The notes: a model not told the origin generated them from the sequence alone. 40,567 nt of DNA from Lachnospiraceae bacterium (GCA_024403435.1 JAKSRV010000006.1:1-40567), one strand, 5' to 3'. Counted from the stretch's first letter, positions 7,279 to 16,520 are shown. A program made the numbers and translations.

Positions 7279-8604
7279 TTAAGCAAACATAAATACAATG
7301 GTAAGCCCTGCAAGTGCCGCAGCCAATACCGGTATTGATATGCGAACACCGTAGCTGATGTATTTCTTGAATGAGAACGGAATACCCATTTTCTTAAGGA
7401 TACCTGCCCACATAATACCTGCCAATGCTCCGAGAGGAGTGAAGTAGGCACCGAGATTTGAACCGATGATACTCGCATATGAAGCAGGCATCAGTGCAAC
7501 ATCGGAAAGATGTGAGGTTATTGAGCTGAATGCAACAGCCATAGGGATGTTGTTCATAATGTTTGCTGCGAGAAATGAAGAGACTCCGTATTTCCATATG
7601 GGATAAGTCTCACCCAAAGCATCGCAGATAAGTGCGGTTACATTGTATTCTTCCAGTGAGAGAACGATTAAAAACATAGAGAGGACAAAAGGAATGAGTT
7701 CCCAGGGGGCCCTTGCCAAGGTGTGTCTTAATATCGGCTGACGTACCTTCTTGGTTCTCTTGTATATGTTTATACAAATGAATAAGCTGACAGCAAATCC
7801 GAGAGTGATATACCACATCTCAAGACCGACATAGGATGAGATAACTAGCAGTACAGTGCATATTGCAAGATGAATAACACCGATGATTACCATGCCTTTG
7901 TCGCGGATAGAGGGCTTTTCTTCGGCAGCATTGATGGGTTTGGACAGCTGCTTTCTGAAAATGAGGAGCAGCATTCCAAGTGCAACAAGACCGGCACATA
8001 CTGTCGGAAGAGCCATGTGAGCAATATATGATCCAAAACTTACATTGGCAGCAATAGCCAGATATATATTGGTAGGATTACCGATGATGAGCATCATACT
8101 CCAGGTGTTGGCTGCAACGAATTCTCCGAAAAGATATGGAATCGGGTCGATATCGGCTTTCTTGGAGAAATAGCAGATAAAGGGAGTAAATGTAAGAATG
8201 ATGATATCGTTGCTGGTAAATACCGTAAGGATAGATACCAAGGCAAACAGTATCAAAAAAAGTTTTGTCTGACTGGTTCTTGCGGATTTGAGAGCAACTC
8301 CTGCCAGATATGAAAACAGACCGGCTTCATCCAAAAAGATGGATAGCGTAGTCATGGATATAAACAAAACAAGTATTTTTAAGGGATTGATGCTTCCGGC
8401 AGATGTTAGACCGTTCCATACGGTTTTTATGGGCAGCAGTCCGCTGAATATAAGTGCCAGTGCTCCGATTACGGGAGCGGTCCAGTAAAAGATTCTGATT
8501 TTATATTTCCCCACGGGAATTGCGGGATTGGTAAGTACTGTAGTGATGAGCAGCACACAGACTGTTGCTGCAATGATGATAACCGGATACATTTTTAGCT
8601 CCAA
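7279..8604 (-). CDS. ArsB/NhaD/SLC13-type ion transporter superfamily permease
   Basis: A 441-residue polytopic membrane protein with about 10-12 hydrophobic segments. The repeat-like motifs TVFTSNDIIILTFTPFICY (about residues 130-150) and ANTWSMMLIIGNPTNIYLA (about 165-185), and their C-terminal counterparts NIMNNIPMAVAFS and IIGSNLGAYFTPLGALAG, are those of the ArsB/CitM/NhaD superfamily, where paired re-entrant loops form the substrate site. Family members export arsenite, exchange Na+/H+ or import dicarboxylates and citrate; the substrate cannot be read here and no ars gene is adjacent. It is upstream of the C11 peptidase on the same strand and 74 bp downstream of the DUF5050 gene. Confidence 0.82.
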   Translation of the reverse strand: MELKMYPVIIIAATVCVLLITTVLTNPAIPVGKYKIRIFYWTAPVIGALALIFSGLLPIKTVWNGLTSAGSINPLKILVLFISMTTLSIFLDEAGLFSYLAGVALKSARTSQTKLFLILFALVSILTVFTSNDIIILTFTPFICYFSKKADIDPIPYLFGEFVAANTWSMMLIIGNPTNIYLAIAANVSFGSYIAHMALPTVCAGLVALGMLLLIFRKQLSKPINAAEEKPSIRDKGMVIIGVIHLAICTVLLVISSYVGLEMWYITLGFAVSLFICINIYKRTKKVRQPILRHTLARAPWELIPFVLSMFLIVLSLEEYNVTALICDALGETYPIWKYGVSSFLAANIMNNIPMAVAFSSITSHLSDVALMPASYASIIGSNLGAYFTPLGALAGIMWAGILKKMGIPFSFKKYISYGVRISIPVLAAALAGLTIVFMFA

Positions 8605-8678
8605 ATTGATAGTTTCGTATTATATATTTTAGTCCCGGGTGACCGAGAACAGTTGAGGTTTAATAAATGTCGACGGAT

Positions 8679-9716
8679 TTATTTTGCTTCAAGAGCAGCC
8701 TTGCCGGCGGCAGTAAATGTCTCGTAACTTCCCGAACCGATGAGTGAGTGGTAGGTGATGCTTTGGTCGAAGAAGTTTTTGAAATATACATATTTCGAGG
8801 TCATGCTGATATCACAATATTCACCGTTGGCAAGCTGTATGAACATACTACCGTCACAGAGCATACAGTAAAGACCTGCGCTTTCACCCATTGTCTGATA
8901 ATAGATATATCCGTTGCCGACGTTAAATGACTGAACACGATCATTTGACAAAATTTCAACCGGACCTCCGCTTAAGTTGTAACGGCACAGTCTGTAGTCG
9001 CTTGTGAGGTCCATAAAATATACGTAGCCGTTTTCCACAACGGGGTTCCACATATTATATTCAAGTACGGTGGTGAATGTATCGTCATTGGGATTGAGTG
9101 CATACAGATAATGATTCGATACGGTACCGTTGTAATAAATGAAGCCGTTGTAGTAAGCGGCAGGATTGATTATATAATTGGTCAGACCGGTTCTGTCTGA
9201 ACCGTTGGTTTCCACACGGAAAAAGTACGAACCGTTGTCTCCCGAGCCGAGCATATAGAGTGTGTCGCCAACCAGCTGAGCTTTGATTACGGTCTCACGG
9301 ACTACGGTTGATGATTTTGAACCATCCAGTTTGCAACGGTTGAATGAATGTGGGGCTCTGACACTGCCCAATCCGGTTGTTCCGGATGTTCCTATCTGGA
9401 AATAGTACAGATACTTGCCGGCTACCAGGAGGTTGCTTACCTGTGCTGCTGATATTTTTTTGATATTGGTCTCATCAACGTTCATAGAGTAGAGCGTATC
9501 ATCATCGAATGAATTGGAAAAATATACAACTCCGTTCGATTCTGCAAATAAACCACCGTTGTTGATGTTGCCTGCAGTATTGCCGGTAGTACCGGGGGGA
9601 TTTGAAGGAATTTTTGTGCTCCTTACATTGAAAAATATACTTAAAAATACGCCGAGACCCAAAAAAAGAATCAGCGCTGTTATCAGGATAAGATGACGGA
9701 CTTTTTTGTTATGCAT
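8679..9716 (-). CDS. DUF5050 beta-propeller-like membrane-anchored protein
   Basis: The 345-residue protein has one N-terminal membrane segment (about 8-28) with a basic start (HNKKVRH), then a Pro/Thr/Gly/Asn linker (35-55). Blade-like repeats of the form G-x-x-Y-Y/F-x-N follow: GVVYFSNSFDDDTLYSMN, GKYLYYFQIG, GFIYYNG, GYVYFMD, GYIYYQT and KYVYFKNFF. This is typical of DUF5050, predicted to form a six-bladed propeller outside the cell. No enzyme signature is visible; a binding or sensory role at the surface is inference. It heads the minus-strand group with the permease and C11 peptidase. A GCCAA/TTGGC inverted repeat lies just upstream of its start. Confidence 0.82.
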   Translation of the reverse strand: MHNKKVRHLILITALILFLGLGVFLSIFFNVRSTKIPSNPPGTTGNTAGNINNGGLFAESNGVVYFSNSFDDDTLYSMNVDETNIKKISAAQVSNLLVAGKYLYYFQIGTSGTTGLGSVRAPHSFNRCKLDGSKSSTVVRETVIKAQLVGDTLYMLGSGDNGSYFFRVETNGSDRTGLTNYIINPAAYYNGFIYYNGTVSNHYLYALNPNDDTFTTVLEYNMWNPVVENGYVYFMDLTSDYRLCRYNLSGGPVEILSNDRVQSFNVGNGYIYYQTMGESAGLYCMLCDGSMFIQLANGEYCDISMTSKYVYFKNFFDQSITYHSLIGSGSYETFTAAGKAALEAK

Positions 9717-9737
9717 TATTAATCCTCACGTGATTTT

Positions 9738-9750
9738 GCCAATATTTGGC
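9738..9750. repeat. Short inverted repeat upstream of the DUF5050 gene
   Basis: GCCAA at 9738-9742 and TTGGC at 9746-9750 form a 13-bp palindrome with a 3-base centre, about 20 bp upstream of the minus-strand ATG at 9716. The position would suit an operator or the 5' untranslated region, but the sequence is short and could be chance. Confidence 0.3.
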
Positions 9751-9770
9751 GATTTATTTATTTTAGGAAA

Positions 9771-9794
9771 TCTACACTGTAAGTATAGTGTAGA
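9771..9794. repeat. Inverted repeat in the pheA / DUF5050 divergent region
   Basis: TCTACACT at 9771-9778 is perfectly complementary to AGTGTAGA at 9787-9794, with an 8-base spacer. It sits between divergent starts (9716 minus, 9904 plus) and 20 bp before the pheA -35-like hexamer. No T run follows on either side, so an operator is more plausible than a terminator. Confidence 0.4.
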
Positions 9795-9813
9795 TTAGGC
9801 CTTTTGCATAGGC

Positions 9814-9843
9814 TTGATTTACTCGATATTTACTTGATATAAA
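9814..9843 (+). promoter_or_regulatory. Candidate sigma-A promoter of pheA
   Basis: TTGATT at 9814-9819 and TATAAA at 9838-9843 are separated by 18 bp and lie about 60 bp upstream of the pheA start. Both hexamers are close to consensus. It is a sequence match only. Confidence 0.5.
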
Positions 9844-9903
9844 GGCAAATTAATAGTAAATTATTGGTAAGTCTACTTATTGATACATAGGAGTGTATTT
9901 AAA

Positions 9904-11028
9904 ATGGATCTTTTGGAAATTCGTGGTCAGCTGGACGAGGTTGACCGTCAGATTGTTGAACTTTATGAGAAGAGAATGGAACTTTGCGGTCAGGTGGCAG
10001 AGTACAAGATTGAGACCGGTAAAAAGGTATTTGACAAGCAGCGTGAAACAGAGAAACTTGCCAAGGTTAAGTCACTCACACATAATGAGTTTAACAGCCA
10101 TGGTATAGAGGAACTTTTTGAGCAGATTATGTCTATGAGCCGTAAGCTTCAGTACAAGATGCTGGCAGAGCACGGCAGCATGGGACGTCTGCCTTTTATA
10201 GGTGTGGATGAGCTCGATTCGGATAAGGCCAGAGTGGTATTCCAGGGTGCTGAGGGCGCATATTCACAGATTGCAATGAATGAGTATTTCGGTGATAAGG
10301 TCAATTCTTTTCATGTTGATACATTCAGAGATGCAATGAGCGCTATTGATGAGGGCAGTGCGGATTTTGCCGTTCTTCCCATTGAAAATTCTACCGCCGG
10401 TATAGTCAGTGAAATATATGACCTTCTCTGCGAGTTTGAGAATTATATCGTAGGTGAACATACCATCAGTATCGAACATTGTCTGCTTGGTGTGCCGGGT
10501 GCTACAGAGGCTGATATCAAGACAGTATATTCTCATCCCCAGGCATTGATGCAGTCATCAAGATATCTGACTGAGCGTAACCTTCATCAGATTGGTATGC
10601 AGAATAATGCATTTGCAGCTAAAAAGGTATCTGAGGACGGAGATATTACCCAGGCCGCGGTTGCAAGTGAACTTGCAGGTAAGCTGTACGGACTTGATGT
10701 TATCAAGAAGGGTGTCAACAATTCCGGAACCAATTCGACCAGATTTATTATTGTTACCAATCAGAAGATTTTCAGAAAGGATGCCAATAAGATAAGCATT
10801 TGTTTTGAGGTACCGCATGAGAGTGGCTCACTGTATCACATGCTCAGCCACTTTATCTACAACAACCTCAATATGACCAAGATTGAGAGCAGACCTATCG
10901 ATGGTCGTGATTGGGAATACAGATTCTTCATCGACATTGAGGGCAACCTGGCTGACGGAGCAGTGAAGAATGCTCTCAGAGGTCTTCGTGATGAAGCTGC
11001 CAATATGAAGATTTTAGGCAATTATTAA
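9904..11028 (+). CDS. pheA: Bifunctional chorismate mutase / prephenate dehydratase
   Basis: I place the start at ATG 9904, which follows ATAGGAGTG at proper spacing; the upstream in-frame TTG at 9880 has no such site. The 374-residue P-protein has a chorismate mutase domain (1-90: LLEIRGQLDEVDRQIVELYEKR, then VFDKQRETEKL), a prephenate dehydratase domain (about 108-290: FQGAEGAYSQIAM, LPIENSTAGIV, VYSHPQALMQSSRYL, and NSGTNSTRFIIV with the catalytic TRF) and a C-terminal ACT domain (about 300-374) with the ESRP motif (IESRPIDGRDWEYRFF). It makes phenylpyruvate from chorismate, with phenylalanine feedback expected through the ACT domain. It is the first gene of a (+) operon. Confidence 0.96.
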   Translation: MDLLEIRGQLDEVDRQIVELYEKRMELCGQVAEYKIETGKKVFDKQRETEKLAKVKSLTHNEFNSHGIEELFEQIMSMSRKLQYKMLAEHGSMGRLPFIGVDELDSDKARVVFQGAEGAYSQIAMNEYFGDKVNSFHVDTFRDAMSAIDEGSADFAVLPIENSTAGIVSEIYDLLCEFENYIVGEHTISIEHCLLGVPGATEADIKTVYSHPQALMQSSRYLTERNLHQIGMQNNAFAAKKVSEDGDITQAAVASELAGKLYGLDVIKKGVNNSGTNSTRFIIVTNQKIFRKDANKISICFEVPHESGSLYHMLSHFIYNNLNMTKIESRPIDGRDWEYRFFIDIEGNLADGAVKNALRGLRDEAANMKILGNY

Positions 11029-11082
11029 TATAAAAGATTCAGATTCTGATGCTTATGGCTACAGTAATCAAAGGAGTAGAAA

Positions 11083-12381
11083 ATGAGAGAGCAGGAACTT
11101 ATCGTATACCGTGATTTTGAAGACGATAAACTTCTCAACGACATGGCATGGCTCATGTCTCATTATGATGACGAATATTACAATGTAGAGGATTTGAGAC
11201 ATTTATTGTATGAGTGTCTTCATCTTTTGATAGAGCAGGCGGGAAGCTATGGTTTCCATGGCAACCTGTGGCATTGCTATCTGACCAATCTTCTTGTCAA
11301 TAACGAGAACAGCTACAGTTGCGGCTGTGAGATTAAGGGTGAGATAGAGGGTACCATCAATATGGCGGCTCTTCACGATATCAGAATCTTCAAGGAGCTG
11401 TTTGATTATGACTTTGCACCGTTGATGGAAAGACTGGACGTGCCTGATTTTGCACTGGCTCTTGAGTATGATTCCAGCGCGCGTGAGAGTAAGGTGTACA
11501 ACACCAGAATCTGTAAAAGAATCTGTGAGCTGGCTGTATGGCTCGGCGAATCACAGGATCCCGAAGAGATGAAAAAGGTCCTTACCAACTTCTACAAGGA
11601 GTACGGTGTAGGTAAGTTTGGTTTACATAAGTCGTTCAGAATAGAGCATGATGAGAACGGAGTACATATCGTTCCCATTCTTAATATTGCGCATGTTAGA
11701 TTTGATGATTTGGTAGGATATGAGACTGCTAAGCGTAAGCTCAAGAATAACACCGAGTCGTTTGTAATGGGACTTAAGTCCAATAACTGCTTGCTTTTCG
11801 GTGATGCGGGAACAGGTAAGTCTTCATGTATCAAGGCTATTGCCAACGAGTACTACGACAGAGGACTCAGAATCATTGAAGTGTACAAGCACCAGTTCCA
11901 GGACCTCAATGAGGTAATAGCGCAGATTAAGAAGCGTAATTACAGATTCATTATTTACATGGATGATCTTTCATTTGAGGATTTTGAGATTGAGTATAAG
12001 TATCTGAAGGCAGTAATAGAGGGCGGTCTTGAGAAGAAGCCAGAGAATGTGTTGATTTATGCAACTTCCAACAGACGTCATCTTATCAGGGAAACCACCG
12101 CAGATAAGGAGGAGATTCGTCAGGATCTTCACACAGGAGATACCGTGCAGGAGAAGCTTTCACTTGCATATCGTTTCGGTGTTACCATTTATTTCGGCTC
12201 ACCGGACAAAAAGCAGTTTGATGCAATTGTCAAAGCACTTGCTGCCAAGAATAAGATTCTTCTTCCAGAGGAAGAACTTCTGCTTGAGGCCAATAAATGG
12301 GAGCTTGCTCACGGTGGCCTGAGCGGAAGAACCGCTACACAGTTTATAGATTATCTGCTCGGCGGTCACGGTGTAAATTAG
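11083..12381 (+). CDS. DUF815-family AAA ATPase
   Basis: A 432-residue cytoplasmic protein. The N-terminal half (1-215) is helical without known motifs. The C-terminal half is an AAA-type P-loop domain: CLLFGDAGTGKSSCIKAIA (Walker A, about 239-257), RFIIYMDDLSFED (Walker B) and VLIYATSNRRHLIRE (sensor 1 with an Asn), then a lid ending LSGRTATQF. This order is that of DUF815 (PF05673). The biological role of the family is unknown. AAAGGAG precedes ATG 11083. It lies 54 bp after pheA and 59 bp before ppk1 on the same strand, so it is probably in the same operon. Confidence 0.9.
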   Translation: MREQELIVYRDFEDDKLLNDMAWLMSHYDDEYYNVEDLRHLLYECLHLLIEQAGSYGFHGNLWHCYLTNLLVNNENSYSCGCEIKGEIEGTINMAALHDIRIFKELFDYDFAPLMERLDVPDFALALEYDSSARESKVYNTRICKRICELAVWLGESQDPEEMKKVLTNFYKEYGVGKFGLHKSFRIEHDENGVHIVPILNIAHVRFDDLVGYETAKRKLKNNTESFVMGLKSNNCLLFGDAGTGKSSCIKAIANEYYDRGLRIIEVYKHQFQDLNEVIAQIKKRNYRFIIYMDDLSFEDFEIEYKYLKAVIEGGLEKKPENVLIYATSNRRHLIRETTADKEEIRQDLHTGDTVQEKLSLAYRFGVTIYFGSPDKKQFDAIVKALAAKNKILLPEEELLLEANKWELAHGGLSGRTATQFIDYLLGGHGVN

Positions 12382-12440
12382 TACGTGAATCAGTATGAGA
12401 ATTATTCATAGTTTTGAAGGATAACCTAAAGGAGAACAGC

Positions 12441-14645
12441 TTGAAGAACAATTTTTACGATTCAAAATATTTTGTAAACAGAGAGGTTAGCTGGGTACAG
12501 TTTGACCATCGTGTTCTTAATGAAGCAAAAAACAAGAAGGTGCCTCTTTTTGAGCGCCTCAAGTTTATGAGTATAGTTTCTTCTAATTTGGATGAATTTT
12601 TCATGGTCAGAGTTGCATCGCTTATCGATATGATTCATGCGGGCTATGAGAAAAAAGATATTGCGGGAATGAAGCCCAAGAAGCAGTTGGAGGCTCTTCT
12701 TGCAGAGATACATATGCTGGTGGACGAACAGTATAATGCTTTCAATCGGTCACTGGTACCTGCGCTTGAGAAGGCAGGACTTCAGATAGTAAAGCATCAT
12801 GAGGAACTGACTGAAGCTGAGCAGGAATATGTTGATAAGTATTTTATGGAATCGGTATACCCTGTTCTCACACCAATGGCAGTTGATTCATCGCGTCCTT
12901 TTCCTCTTATCAGAAACAAGACATTGAATCTCGGTGCAATGGTTCAAAAGAAGGGCACAAAGGATGAGCTTGAGTTTGCAACAGTACAGGTACCGAGTGT
13001 GCTTGAGAGAGTGGTTGTGCTTCCCGGGGATAAGGTTGAGAAGAACAGCGACGAAAAGAATGTTAAGCCTGAAAAAGGTGAGCCGGCAGAGACTCTGAGA
13101 ATAATAATGCTGGAGGAAATCATAGAGAGAAATATCTCCAAGCTTTTCCTTCATTATGATATTGTGTGTGCTCAGCATTACCGTATCACCAGAAACGGTG
13201 ATTTTACTCTCCAGGAGGAGGATGCGGAGGATTTGCTTCAGGAGATTCAGAAGCAGGTTAAGAAGCGTCAGCGCGGTGATGCCATCAGACTTGAGGTTGA
13301 GCAGGATATGGACAAGCGTCTGCTCAAGTTCCTCAAAAAGGAGCTCAAGATTGATGATGAAGAGATATATCGCATCGACGGACCTCTTGATTTGACCGTA
13401 TGCATGAAGATATACGGAATGAGCGGTTTTGATAATCTCAGAGAGCCCAAACACAATCCTGTTCCTGTGCCTGAATTTGCAGATGCGGAATCTATATTCG
13501 AGCAGATCAGAAAGGGCGATGTGCTGATGCATCATCCTTATCAGAGCTTTACTCCCGTAGTAGAGTTTATACAGCAGGCGGCTATCGATCCTCAGGTTCT
13601 TGCCATCAAGCAGACTCTGTATCGAGTAAGCGGTAATTCGCCTATCATTGCAGCACTCAAGAAAGCAGCAGGTGAGGGCAAGCAGGTAACCGTTCTTGTA
13701 GAACTTAAGGCTCGTTTCGATGAGGAACACAATATTGAATGGGCTAAGCAGCTTGAGAAGGCCGGATGTCATGTTATCTATGGTCTTGTAGGATTAAAGA
13801 CACACAGTAAGATTACTCTTGTGGTTCGTAAGGATGAGGACGGTATCAGAAGATATGTTCATCTCGGTACCGGTAACTACAACGATTCGACTGCAAAGCT
13901 CTATACCGATATAGGTCTTTTTACCTGTGATGAAAAAATAGGTGAAGATGCTACAGCAGTATTTAACATGCTTTCAGGTTATTCAGAACCTGAAGGATGG
14001 AACGATTTGCTGCTTGCTCCGCTTTGGCTTAAGGAGAGATTTATATATCTGATTCGCCGCGAGGTGGCAAATGTCAAGGCGAAGAAGAGTGCGCACATCA
14101 TTGCCAAGATGAATTCACTCTGCGATGCGGATATTATTGCGGAACTGTATGCCGCAAGCGCAGCAGGCGTTAAGATTGATTTGATTGTCCGCGGAATTTG
14201 CTGTCTTAAGGTCGGTATTCCCAAGGTGAGTGATAATATCACTGTCAGATCGATTGTGGGTACTTTCCTGGAGCACAGCCGTATTTTCTATTTTGAGAAT
14301 GCGGGAAATTGTGAGATATACTGTGGTTCGGCAGACTGGATGCCTCGTAACCTGGAGCGCAGAGTTGAGATAGTATTCCCCGTAAAGGATGAAAGACATA
14401 AGGCTGAACTCAGACATATCCTTGATGTTGAGCTGATGGACAATATCGGAGCATCTGTACTTGAGCCTGACAGTTATTCTTACCATAAGCCTGACAGACG
14501 AGGTAAGAAGTCAATCAATTCACAGGCAGTGTTTGTGCAGGAAGCGATTGAGAAATATAATGCAATCTTGCCTAAGGAGGACAACAACGGAAGAAGATTT
14601 ATTCCGGCCATGAGTCCTTCAGAGAGTGCTCTTCCCAAGGATTGA
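12441..14645 (+). CDS. ppk1: Polyphosphate kinase 1
   Basis: No ATG fits. TTG 12441 is chosen because AAAGGAG lies 7 bp before it; an in-frame TTG at 12414 has no ribosome site. The product is about 734 residues, near the usual 690-720. The N-terminal domain begins YFVNREVSWVQFDHRVL and has SSNLDEFFMVRVASL. The catalytic half contains LKTHSKITLVVR (His expected to be autophosphorylated), YVHLGTGNYND and FLEHSRIFYF (second conserved His). The enzyme reversibly transfers the ATP gamma-phosphate to polyphosphate. A charged insertion near residues 200-225 (Lys/Glu-rich) is not typical of the core. Lies between the DUF815 gene and maf. Confidence 0.95.
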   Translation: MKNNFYDSKYFVNREVSWVQFDHRVLNEAKNKKVPLFERLKFMSIVSSNLDEFFMVRVASLIDMIHAGYEKKDIAGMKPKKQLEALLAEIHMLVDEQYNAFNRSLVPALEKAGLQIVKHHEELTEAEQEYVDKYFMESVYPVLTPMAVDSSRPFPLIRNKTLNLGAMVQKKGTKDELEFATVQVPSVLERVVVLPGDKVEKNSDEKNVKPEKGEPAETLRIIMLEEIIERNISKLFLHYDIVCAQHYRITRNGDFTLQEEDAEDLLQEIQKQVKKRQRGDAIRLEVEQDMDKRLLKFLKKELKIDDEEIYRIDGPLDLTVCMKIYGMSGFDNLREPKHNPVPVPEFADAESIFEQIRKGDVLMHHPYQSFTPVVEFIQQAAIDPQVLAIKQTLYRVSGNSPIIAALKKAAGEGKQVTVLVELKARFDEEHNIEWAKQLEKAGCHVIYGLVGLKTHSKITLVVRKDEDGIRRYVHLGTGNYNDSTAKLYTDIGLFTCDEKIGEDATAVFNMLSGYSEPEGWNDLLLAPLWLKERFIYLIRREVANVKAKKSAHIIAKMNSLCDADIIAELYAASAAGVKIDLIVRGICCLKVGIPKVSDNITVRSIVGTFLEHSRIFYFENAGNCEIYCGSADWMPRNLERRVEIVFPVKDERHKAELRHILDVELMDNIGASVLEPDSYSYHKPDRRGKKSINSQAVFVQEAIEKYNAILPKEDNNGRRFIPAMSPSESALPKD

Positions 14646-14718
14646 TGAAAATAATAAATTATATGCCGGTATACTCGATAAACGGTATATCAAATGCATG
14701 AGAAATGAGGATGCAATA

Positions 14719-15285
14719 ATGCGTATTGTTTTGGCATCAGGTTCTCCGAGAAGAAGAGAACTGCTTACACAGATAGGCCTTGAATATGAGGTCATTGTGA
14801 GCAATGCTGATGAAAATGTTGATTGCGATGAGCCGGCCAAGCTGGTAGAGGAGCTGTCATATGTAAAGGCCAAGGCTGTGGTCGATGAACATAATCTCAA
14901 GGATGTAATTGTAATCGGAGCCGATACGGTTGTGGCTAACGGTAATACAATCCTCGGTAAACCTAACGGCGAAGATGGAGCTTTCGAGATGCTCAGACAG
15001 TTGAGCGGCAGAGCGCATGAGGTGTACACGGGAGTAACACTTCTCAAGGTGACTGATACTGTTGAGAGAATAACCTTCCATGAGTGCACCAAAGTCAATT
15101 TTTATGAAATGACCGATGAAGAAATCAGAGAGTATATAGCAACCAAGGATCCTATGGATAAAGCGGGAGCTTATGGAATACAGGGCTTTTGCGCCAGATA
15201 TATTAAGGGAATAGAGGGCGACTACAATAATGTAGTGGGCCTGCCCATCGGAAGATTATATCAGGAGATCAAGGAGGTATTATAA
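14719..15285 (+). CDS. maf: Maf family nucleotide pyrophosphatase
   Basis: The start is ATG 14719, preceded by GAGG; an in-frame ATG at 14698 lacks a ribosome site. The 188-residue product has the Maf motifs: IVLASGSPRRRELL at the N-terminus, VIGADTVV in the middle, SGRAHEVYTGV and DPMDKAGAYGIQGF near the C-terminus. Maf proteins hydrolyse dTTP/UTP (YhdE type) or modified pyrimidine and m7G nucleotides to monophosphates, as house-cleaning enzymes; the precise class cannot be settled by eye. It begins 73 bp after the ppk1 stop and its TAA overlaps the next ATG by one base. Confidence 0.93.
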   Translation: MRIVLASGSPRRRELLTQIGLEYEVIVSNADENVDCDEPAKLVEELSYVKAKAVVDEHNLKDVIVIGADTVVANGNTILGKPNGEDGAFEMLRQLSGRAHEVYTGVTLLKVTDTVERITFHECTKVNFYEMTDEEIREYIATKDPMDKAGAYGIQGFCARYIKGIEGDYNNVVGLPIGRLYQEIKEVL

Positions 15286-15548
15286 TGAGAAGTTATGACG
15301 ATAAGGTGCTGAATGCATTTTTGGACCAGCAGGAGCAGCTTTTTGATGAGAGAGTTGCCGAGACTCTGGAGGAGGCAGATGATTTCCTCACAGAGGTAAT
15401 GGCAGTTGTGGTAGACAGTGCGGATGAAGTTGTAGAATACTTCGAAGAAGAAGGCGTAGATATGGATGGCGGAGTAGACGGTGATATACTTCAGGCCGAT
15501 GAGGTGTTTGAAATCGGTGACGGAAGATATTTAATTGTTGAGAGTTAA
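15285..15548 (+). CDS. Small acidic protein of unknown function
   Basis: An 87-residue protein whose ATG shares one base with the maf stop and which is preceded by AGGAGG (ATCAAGGAGGT), so it is almost certainly translated. It is strongly acidic (Asp and Glu throughout; EEADDFLTEVM, EVVEYFEEEGVDMDGG) with few basic residues, a predicted N-terminal helix and no Cys or membrane segment. I do not recognise the family. Coupling to maf suggests coordinated expression but says nothing of its role. A cytoplasmic adaptor or DNA/polyphosphate-mimicking acidic protein would be speculation. Confidence 0.7.
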   Translation: MRSYDDKVLNAFLDQQEQLFDERVAETLEEADDFLTEVMAVVVDSADEVVEYFEEEGVDMDGGVDGDILQADEVFEIGDGRYLIVES

Positions 15549-15562
15549 GCTCCGGAGGAAAT

Positions 15563-15688
15563 GATGAACGAAAATAAAGGACAATCGGGCGGTGGCCGAA
15601 TTGTAGAAATTATAATTGGAATCGTTGTGATTATAGGACTGATTTTTCTGTTTAAGTACATTGGAAAGGGCATTGCATGGGCCTTTAA
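15563..15688 (+). CDS. Small single-pass membrane protein (41 residues)
   Basis: GGAGG at 15553-15557 is followed by tandem ATGs at 15560 and 15563; the second has better spacing. The product has a polar N-terminus (NENKGQSGGGRIVE), one hydrophobic segment of about 19 residues and a short basic end, then TAA at 15686-15688. It lies 14 bp after the acidic protein gene and 40 bp before the zinc-ribbon gene. The strong ribosome site and membrane-helix composition support translation; the function is unknown. Confidence 0.5.
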
Positions 15689-15728
15689 CGAATACGTAAA
15701 TTTATTAAGGGTTAAATAGGGTGGCCGA

Positions 15729-16520
15729 ATGTCGAATGAAATTAATGGCGAGCGTATTCAGAAATTCAGCGGAATAATATCAAAATGTCCCAGCTGTGGA
15801 CAGGTGCTCAAGGCACTCGAGGCAAAATGCCCTGCCTGCGGACTTGAGCTGAGAGAGGTTGAAAGTGCTTCTTCGGTTAAGCAGTTTACAGAAGATTTGT
15901 CAAAAACGATATCTGTAATGCAAAAGATTGAACTTATCAAGAATTATCCGATTCCCAATGCCAAGGCAGATATTTTTGAGTTCCTTTTGCTGGCGACTTC
16001 CAATTTTGATACAAAAAAGCATCTCAGTGCTACAGGTACGGAGAGAAAAATATCAGAAGCTTGGCTTAGTAAGATTGAACAGTCATACGTTAAGGCGGAA
16101 ACCTTATTCAAGAATGACAGCGATTTCGTTAAGTTTCAGGAGATATACAATTCCGATATTAAGGAACTGAATGCAGCTCTTAATGAAAAAGAAGAAAAAA
16201 AGTCCGCCGGAAAGCATTATTTCTTTGGTGTTGTAATGATGCTTTTGGCAGCGCTTGTTTTTATTATCATAATGCTCAAGGGTTCGGGAATTCCCGCCAA
16301 TCCGAGACTGTCATTTACAGTGCTGGCATTTTTTGCAAACGGGCTGATTTCATTTATATATGCAAGTCACAAACACTTAAAAATCGTGGCACTTATTGCA
16401 TATTGTGTTAATGCATTATTAAACATAGCATTTTGCTTTGCCGCACCCGGACACTTATTCCATGTACTGATAATAGTCGCATGTGGATTGGGTGCTATGC
16501 TCGGAAAGAAAAAACAATAG
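15729..16520 (+). CDS. Zinc-ribbon multipass membrane protein
   Basis: In 263 residues, an N-terminal zinc ribbon CPSCGQVL...CPACGLEL (Cys near 19, 22, 34 and 37) is followed by a cytoplasmic helical region (about 45-160, ending in a Glu/Lys-rich stretch) and four hydrophobic segments (about 168-260) with a basic GKKKQ tail. It precedes the SPFH-GYF gene by 13 bp, so the two are coexpressed and may work together on membrane organisation (inference). No enzyme motif is seen. It is one of three zinc-ribbon membrane proteins in this window. Confidence 0.75.
   Translation: MSNEINGERIQKFSGIISKCPSCGQVLKALEAKCPACGLELREVESASSVKQFTEDLSKTISVMQKIELIKNYPIPNAKADIFEFLLLATSNFDTKKHLSATGTERKISEAWLSKIEQSYVKAETLFKNDSDFVKFQEIYNSDIKELNAALNEKEEKKSAGKHYFFGVVMMLLAALVFIIIMLKGSGIPANPRLSFTVLAFFANGLISFIYASHKHLKIVALIAYCVNALLNIAFCFAAPGHLFHVLIIVACGLGAMLGKKKQ

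Noticed and set aside
7279..8604. Dedicated arsenite exporter (arsB)
   Set aside because: Only superfamily motifs are visible, no ars genes are adjacent, and the ArsR-family gene at 4718 has a zinc-type site and lies apart on the other strand.
12888..13772. 294-codon minus-strand open frame opposite ppk1
   Set aside because: Wholly antisense to a confident polyphosphate kinase gene; its Leu/Ile-rich product has no motif and reflects codon bias of the opposite strand.
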